Shown: positions 7,757 through 16,700 of the stretch, in pieces
How positions within the stretch are numbered: position 1 is the first letter of the stretch
Layout of the letters: each line of letters starts with the position of its first letter
DNA from: an uncultured Coprococcus sp.
GTDB taxonomy: Bacteria > Bacillota > Clostridia > Lachnospirales > Lachnospiraceae
Direction of reading: 5' to 3'
DNA length: 64,000 nt
NCBI GenBank assembly: GCA_934277375.1
Contig: CAKQTZ010000001.1
Location: 62,001-126,000, forward strand
Notes under the pieces: model-generated
Seen by the model: only the letters and a program-made list of their open reading frames with translations
Databases searched by the model: none
Told to the model about the DNA's origin: nothing
Made by a program: the position numbers and the translations under genes

Positions 7757-10700
7757 CTAGCTGCCAGACTTTCCGGATGAAGCTTTTTCATCTACGAATT
7801 CCGGCTTGATCTTCGTCAATGTATATATGACATTATCATTCTCAGGATCTGGTCTGTCCAGGCTCACTGCCAGTATCTGACCGTTATCGTCTGTGGTCTC
7901 TCCAAACAGCTCCGCAGTGAGCGTCACATTATAGTTTGCAAAGAAATGCCCACTGTCTTCAACATTGTCAATATTAACCAGCAGGGTTACCGCCTGAATG
8001 ATCGAACTTCCATCAAATATATCACTCGTCTTGATATTTCCGGTGTTTTCATCAATATAATATGACTTTGGAACCTTCCAGGTCCACTTTCCATCATTTC
8101 CGCATGATATATTACCTGCATTTGGCGAAGTTACCCTGACATTCATATAACTTGCTGAATCAACACCAAGCGGAGTGTAAGACTCCGTGGCATCAACACT
8201 GTCATTCTTTCTGCTCAGTGATAAACTGAACTTTACATATTTGGAGCGTTTCAGCAGGCTTTCAAGATTACGCACCTCATGCAGATCATACACAGCAGTT
8301 GTCGCTATCAGCGCATGTGTTTTGTCTGCATCAAGATTCTCGTCAAGATCCAGAAGATTTATGCCCAGCTGATCAATATTATCAGCATTATAAGTAATCG
8401 TAGATCCCTGTGATCCCTTCTGATAGTATGCTATCTGAGTATTTGAATATGAAGCTCTGGTACTGCTGTAGGACAGGCTCTTCTTTTCTGTTGAAAGCTG
8501 TGATACATAGTTTAGCTTTGCATAATTCTCCGGAGTTCCATCCGCAAGTGTACTCTTCGGAATAACATCCAGGCCAAGTGCCGGAAGTTCTGCATCCATG
8601 ACAGCCTCTATATAAAATCTGCTGTCACCTGTTCTCTTACCACCTCTGATATAATCTCTAAGTCCCTGAAGACTGATCGCATTTTCCAGACTTCCATCCT
8701 CAGACAGGATCAGTTCCATATTGCCACCATCAGATGTCCAATTGTACTTTGCTGCAAAATCTTTTTCATTGCCCGCAATCGGTGACCATACCTTCTTTCT
8801 TTCACTTTCACTATAAGCATACCTGTAATATGTTCTTACTGTCTTTGTCGCTCCGCCTTCTGTAACCTCATTTTCTTCATAAGCATAAAACTTTACCTCA
8901 CCTGAGGTTCCACTTGGGAACGATGCATAACTGATGGACTTATCCTGAACTATCTGAAGATTCGCAACAAATCTCTGGTATAACTGGTCCGGATCATATA
9001 TCTGGTCTTTATCGTTGATATACGCCTGACCGTTAGGGAAAGTCACCTCATCTTTCACAGATACCTTCAGCTTGTTTTCTGCTGCTGTGACAAGCTGCTT
9101 AACTCTTCCGCCCAGATCATCCGTATTCTCAGTCAGTACCTGCGAATATCCACTGGATATCTGGTAAGTGCTTGCAGAGTTTGAATGTCCATCCTCCTCC
9201 GGTGTCTCAGAGGCTTCCTTTCTAAGCATATAATGAATATTGTATGGGATGTCCCCATCAAACTCAGTAATGACATATCCATTTGCCACAACTGTCTTGT
9301 CCTCCGACATCATTGTGACAACCAGATAATAATTCTCGGTGTATGTCACCTCATTCATAGTAACGGAATATAACTTATCTGCATTATCATCACTTGTCTT
9401 CAAACGATAATATCTTCCGTCCTTCAACACCGTTGCCTTAGGATAATCATGATCATCTGACGCATCAGCCCCAACAGGTTTTCCATCCTTCTGAACTTCA
9501 ACAAATAATCCGGAGTTATCCTCCTGAACTGTCACTCCCAGTCTCTCACCTATGCTTCCGGATGAGAACTTTTTGCCGTCAGAAGACTCAAAGTCACCAA
9601 GATTAAATTTATTCTTCTCTGTTTCACTTCCTGTGACAGTATAGTAGTAAGCTGTTTTTTTGGCATCCTGACAATCAACCAAGGTCAGCTGGGTTCCAGC
9701 TGGTATCCTGTCAGTCTGAACAAAATGTATCTTTTTCTCCATTGTCTGAGACACATCTCCGCCGGCATCAACATAATTCTGCCATCCATATTCCACCGGA
9801 GTTCCCTCTGCGCTTCCATATGTATATGTCAGATAACCTGTCATAGGATTGCCATAACTGTCCAGCACATGTCCTTTAAGCCCCTTATAATCCTCAATGT
9901 TATAGTGAGTTCCATAACTAAGTGTAGCTGTGAAATCCACCTCCAGGACTCTTCGCACAAGAACCGGGACAAATACATTATATGCATGATCATCATCTAT
10001 CTTAAAAGTCACTGTAAGCAAGGTAAATCTGTTCTTGTCATTATCATAATCTGATGATGCAGAAAACGACATAGTGCTTTTGCCCTTGTCTTTAATTATG
10101 AGTGGTGATCTTGCACCGGCATTCTTGACAAACTTACCATTTTTGTATTCATACACAGACTCATCTACGGTAACTGCAGAACATGTCTTTGCCTGCCCAT
10201 AGCCGCCATTTGTCACTATATTAAGATATTTTTCTATAGTGTCCGTATTGCCGCCTGTTATCTGGAGAACAGGGAAATCCTGCACTGCCTTTTCAGTCTG
10301 ATTTGCATTGTATGTTGAAAAACTGCTTGTAAAGTCAAAATCATTATAGCTCATACCTATACTGGAATACTGATATAAGCCTTCACCGACTGCCGACTGT
10401 CCCACTGCCTCTTTAAATATCTGTTCGGCAGTCATCTGGAATGCACCTGTATCACTCTTTGTCCAGGACACACTGTCTCCGTACAGATATTCTGGCGTTG
10501 TCTCACTCTCTCCACTGTACAGCGCAAGCGAACTCTTCGGACTCGTATTTACATATGGGCTGACAGCGGACGCATTCAGCAGATTTGTCTCAGACCCTGG
10601 CACCACACTCCTTGCCGCATCATTGTAATCCGCAAAGGATATATATGCCTTCGTGCCCAGTGCAAGTTTGCTAGAGCTCTCATCGTACAACTTGCCCGAA

Positions 10701-13700
10701 CAGTTCTTTATGCTGATTCCAGCCAGGCAGGTTTTTTTCTGCGAATTGTTGACCACTCCGAACAGAATTCCATTTTTCTTGCCATCTACAGTGATACCAT
10801 CAATTCGCACATTGGATGCAAGCACTGTATTATGCAATGATCCCGTCAATCCTCCAACAGCTGTACCGTATGCAGAGCTTTCCTTTATCAATGTGTCATA
10901 CACATAAATAGCGGCCGTCTCGTCACCCATACTTCCAACAGCCAGACCGTTCCATCCCTGCTTGTTGTCCTCGCTGTTTACCTGAACTTTATCCAACACG
11001 CAGCCACTTATGCAGAGAGGCTGGCTGCCTCGGTTACAGCCGACAAATCCGCCTGCACTGACCGGATCCCCTGATCCGCTTATTTTTGACGACAGCACCT
11101 GACAATTATTTATTTCAATGACTGTATCACCACTTAACCAATATACACCGCCGATAAGACCTCCTGAAGTGAGGTTTGCTTTTTCTATTACAGCTCCTGT
11201 GACCTTGCAGTTTTCCAGCTTGATCTTCTTGTTATTTGAATTTGTACATCCAAGTATTCCTCCTGCACTTGATGTCGCCTGTACAAATGCACTTGTTGCA
11301 GTGACCTCAATATTCCTGATCACACATTCTGCGTTAGCCACTCTTCCAACTACTGTTCCGGCATCTGACAATCGATAATTATGGTCGCTCTGATCCTTGT
11401 TAAGAATTTTACTATTTTCAGAAATAACTGTGACATCCGTAAACTTTGCATATGGATCGCCTTCTTCCGATTCTTTGTTCACATAGAATTTCGTACATGC
11501 AGCTCCAAGTGCACCGCCAGCGGCACACACACTGCCATTCTTATCCCATGCACAGCTATTCTTTACAGTAGAATTCTTACCTACAACACTGTACGCCTTG
11601 TCTGAAACAGTCAGTGAAGTGATCAATGTGTCATTTCCACCGCCATTTATTATATCCCAGTTAAATATTTTATTGTTATTTCCCGCATATCCGATAAATC
11701 CACCGGCAAAATAATGCGCACTTACTTGTATTGAGTCGTATGTACAGTCCTTGATATCTGCACAGAAATAATTATCCTCCTGGCTTCTATTGCTAAGCAT
11801 CAGTCCGGCATCGTATATCACTGCCTTATTGCCCATAGATGTGCTGCCCATGATTCCACCGGCAGATACCGGGCCATCAACCTTCACATCAAATAAACGC
11901 ACTTTTTCTATAGTATACTTGGACTCAGACACATTGTTGATTCCGTTCTGTGAACTGTTTCCTGCAAATCCACCGACTCCCACACAGCTTTGTCCTTTTT
12001 CAGACGAATTGGGTGCATCAAATCCACCTATATCCTGGTTGCCAGTACCATCAGCAGAATAATATTGCAGTGAAACACTACTTTCTGTTATGTTCAGATC
12101 CTGAACCAGACTGCCATTCATGTTCTTATTGAGTTCGCTGGTCTTCGCAGCGCGTATAAGGTTGAATACGCCGCCAACAGATACTGCATGGAAATCATCA
12201 AGCGCATACTCCTTGACATTCATATTTACCTTAACAGTGCTGCCATTGCCATCAAATCCATTGATAAGCGGTTTTACATATGAAGCTCCCCAGACAAGAT
12301 TTCCGTTCTTGTAATCTGTATCAAGCGCACTGGACACATATCTGGCGGAAATTCCCTGATATCCCAGGCCATAGCTATTCATGTCATAGGTGGTATTGTC
12401 TGCCAGCACGACCGACAGCTTGTTATAGCTCTTCCCATTCCACCCAGACACATAAAATGTACTGTCATTACTATAATTCCGCACAAGATATGGCGCATTA
12501 GTTTCTGTGTCAAGAGCACAGCTGCTCATTGAACTGCAGCCCGGAGTCCTGGTATCATCGCTGACTGATCTGTCAAAATCAGCGCTTACCAGGCTTTCAT
12601 CACTGCCATCCGCATTTGCACCCACATACGCATATGAAGCGTTCCTTACCTTACCATATATACCGTTTCCGAAATTGTAATTTCCATCACTGTTCTGCCC
12701 GGTATATTTCTCACTCAAACCACTATATGCCTTAGTTCCATTATTGGCGCTGTCGCCTCCTGCAGCAGCACCGCTGTTCACTATAGCTGAAAATATCAGC
12801 AGGCCCTGAGCATTATTGATCGTCGTCGTGAACTGGCTCTTATCGTCTGAAACCGCTGTTACGATATCCTTCTCTCCAGTTGGCAATGTAATCCTGTTTA
12901 TCTTATAGTTCTTATTGCCATTGTCCAAAGTGCAGTTCTCACTGAATGCATATCCATCCAGGACTCGTCCTACATATGGATTTATATAAAAACTTAACTG
13001 CTTCTTGTCTGAATCCGAATTAACGGTATTCACGCTAACATCACTGCCTGCATCTGTTCCTTTTGCAATATTGTTGTCTGTAAGGCCTACTGTTCCGTTC
13101 ATATTGCGGAATATAACACCGCCGCCGGCAACAGACCCAACATAGCCTCCTGCCTGTATCAGATTATTCGCACTTCCATCAAGGGCAAGTTTCCAGTTGC
13201 TGTCAAATGTGACTTTTACATTGTCGATGATATTGTCTCCGCCAAGCACACAGCCAATCACTCCGCCCCAGAACACTTTAGGTGAATATGTAACTTCGTT
13301 ATATTTTTTCTGGGTTAAAATATCTTCTTTATTATAAGTTATATTTCTGCCTGTATATGCTGCATCAGTTTTTTTCACCGCATCATACTCTATGTTGATA
13401 TCCTTCAGAACACTTCCGTAGCTGTATCTGATAAATCCGTTTCCCGCATCTCCAGAGATTTTTATTGTCGAGCCATTTGTGCTGACAATCACTCCCCTGA
13501 ATGCATAAATATCCGTTCCAAAACCGACAAAATCATTCAGCGAAAGGATTCTGCTTTCGTTGGGATTCTTCGTATTTTCCGGTGCCTGAATGTCATAGTA
13601 AGCACTCAGTATATACCTGTGCATAACTTTGTTAGACAGAGTTTTTCCACCTTCTACCACTGTCCATCTGTCGTTTTCTGCATCAGTACATTTCGCCTCT

Positions 13701-16700
13701 GCCCACTGATCGCCTTCATATACATATACTGTATCTTTATCAGCGCTGCTTTTATCTGTGTGATTCTCCGTCTGGTCATCAGTTATTCTTATCTTCCAGC
13801 CTGCCTTGGCATTTTGAGAATTAATATATTCCGCTATACTGCTCATCTCAAGCGGATCAGTTATAACATACGGATGCCCGTACGTTCCACAGCCGCTTAT
13901 CATATCACTCACTCTCTGATTGACCACAATCTCATACAGCTTACTTGAAGCATTATATGTATTATACACATATGGCAGGTAACTGCTGAATGATGGCTTA
14001 TCATCCATGCTTCCACTATTCTCATATCTGACCAGACCTGCATCAGAATTATATAATTCCTTATCATAATAAAAATGCTGAAGATCTTTATACTGTACGG
14101 AATCACTTATCTCTTTTCCGTATGTAACATGGTGAATGTAATTACCGTCTGCGCTGTTGGCATGGTTTCCATCTTTCCAGTCTTCGTCTTTGTTGAAGCT
14201 GTACACGATCGATCCAACACCGCCATCCTTGTAGCTGAACATATTCATCAATGTCGCACGGGAGAATATGCCCGTATTGCCCACCTTCTTATCAGGCAGT
14301 CTGATATCCTTAAATGTTCCGGTGATCATTGTCGCTGTACTTGAATTTCCGACATTTCCCATAAGACTTGATCCCGCAGCAGACTTCAGGTTATCATATC
14401 CTGATGTTTTTACCGTTGTGATCTTGAAATCTGCATAACCGCCTATGCTGCCTATCAGAAGCGGAGCATAGTTCTTTTCACCACCTGTCACTTTAAGGCC
14501 GTCCAGTGTTATATCTGAAATTACGATTTCAAGGATATTTGTACTTCCGTTTCCCTTTATCTCTCCGCAACACAATGCTCCTGAGAATATCGCTGACCCC
14601 TTTTGAGGTTTTCCAACAGATCCTGCAAATGTCACACCTGTGACATTCATGCCCACTGCAACGTTATAAAACAATCCACAGTGCATAAGATAATGCTGCG
14701 ATGTCTCCAGTCTTGTCTGTTTGTTAGCGGCTGCCTGCTCCCTGCTCTCTATTTCTGAATTATAGAACGTAATCCTGGCATTCTTTACTGTGATATCACT
14801 GCTGTCAGCATTCAGCGCGTAGTAGCTCAGACCTTTCATATCAAGGTCGGCCACACCACTTGCAGCGCCAATCGTTTTAACTTTGTTAACACTCCATTTA
14901 TTGAAATAGCTTTTGAGTGAACTGCTGGCATATGTATACACACTCCATATGAGCAGTTTTTTCGCAGAATCTGCATACTCTCCGGAATCTACTCCGGCAC
15001 TATTCATAATTGTATCGAGATTATAATAATATCTGCTATATCTGTTTGTTATACCTTTGCCTTTGCCATACGCAGTCTGATTCTGATATGTATTACATCC
15101 AGAAACAACTCCAACACCGTCACGATTTTCCGTTGCAAGTGATATGATTCCATTCATTCCGTTTGTGGCGTCCGCACATGCGGAATCACCTAATGCACCA
15201 TTAGTTAAATTAACAGCCAGACGCGCTGCAAATTCATCGTATATAGTAAGACCTGGACTGCTGATTATTACTTTGTCAGGATCTATCCTGTAAGATCTTT
15301 TCCAGTTGTCGGTCATCTCAATATAGAGTGCACCACGTTGATTGCTATTCTTTGTCTCATCCCCGCCTTTATACACAAGCATTCCCAGCTCACCGTTGTC
15401 TGCTTTAAAACTGATGTCTGCTTTTTCTATATTGATCGCCCCGGCAGGCAGTGTCCACTTTCCATTCGCACGATATACAAGGCCTCCAACTGTACTCTTT
15501 GTCGCATTGGTCGCAAATGTCATATTCTTAATATCCAGTGCAAATTCCGTACCGGATGTGTATTTCTTGAAAGTTACCATGGTTTCAGCCCATTTATGAC
15601 CAAACATACCACCGATACTCGTTCCGCTTTTTGCCGTGATACTCTGTCCATCTACTGTAACTCTGTTGATATTTACTTTTGTGTTTTCCGGATTTGAATT
15701 GCTCGTGCCGTTGTATTCAATCCAGCATATAAGAGCTCCAATCTGAGGGTTTGTCACCTTCTCGATATCTATAGCTCCATTCAGCACTACATTATCACAA
15801 TTGATGGTCACATTCTTGCTCTTTACCCTTCCAATAAGGCCGCCGGAATTCATGTAATTTCCCTTGCTTCTGTTTTCTGTATTGCCCTTCTTCGGACTGA
15901 TGATATCTATCTTTGTTTTTGAGGTAACCGGACTGCCATCTACTCCCAGCGTAATTGTGCCATTATTATTCACATATCCGCACAGACCACCGGAATATAT
16001 ATTAACCCTGAATGAACTGGCTACATCATCCACAGAGCCTATATTCTCACTGACTGTAATAGTTACATTTTCTATGGTAACTGGTGCTGTTGTACTGAGA
16101 ATCGCGGCATAGCCTCCTGCATAAATATCCCTGACTGTTCCACTACTGTTAAACTGATCCCACCAGACACCTACGACATTTATCTGGCCACCAATTGTAA
16201 CATTCTTGATCTGACCTGATGCACCGGCAAATAAGCCATTATATGCATGTCCATGAATAACTCCGCTCGCAAGCTCACCTGTTTTCACAAGAGTGTCGCC
16301 TCTGTATCCGTATGCTTCACCAACAGCCAGCTTGATAGTATGACCTTTGCCGTCGAATTCTCCGCTATAAAAATAATCATAGCTGTCTTTTATCTCATTA
16401 GTTGCAACCGTTCCATTTGATGACAATGGAGTCTCATCTCTTGTAAGCCCCATTATTCCGGTTCCTGTGAGATCCACATCTCCGCCAAGTACAATATCCT
16501 TCGTCTTTATGCTGCTCCAATTTGATGTGGTAATTTCGGCATCAGCACTGAATACGCCCTGACTCTGCCATGTAACTGCAAGCAGCGCGAATTCCTCCAT
16601 ACTTTTGACCATTATCTTTGATCCGGAAAAGCTGCTTCCCGCAGAAAGCTGTTTGAGCTTCACCCTGTGCGTTGAAGAGTCAAGGGTTATGAAGTCAGTT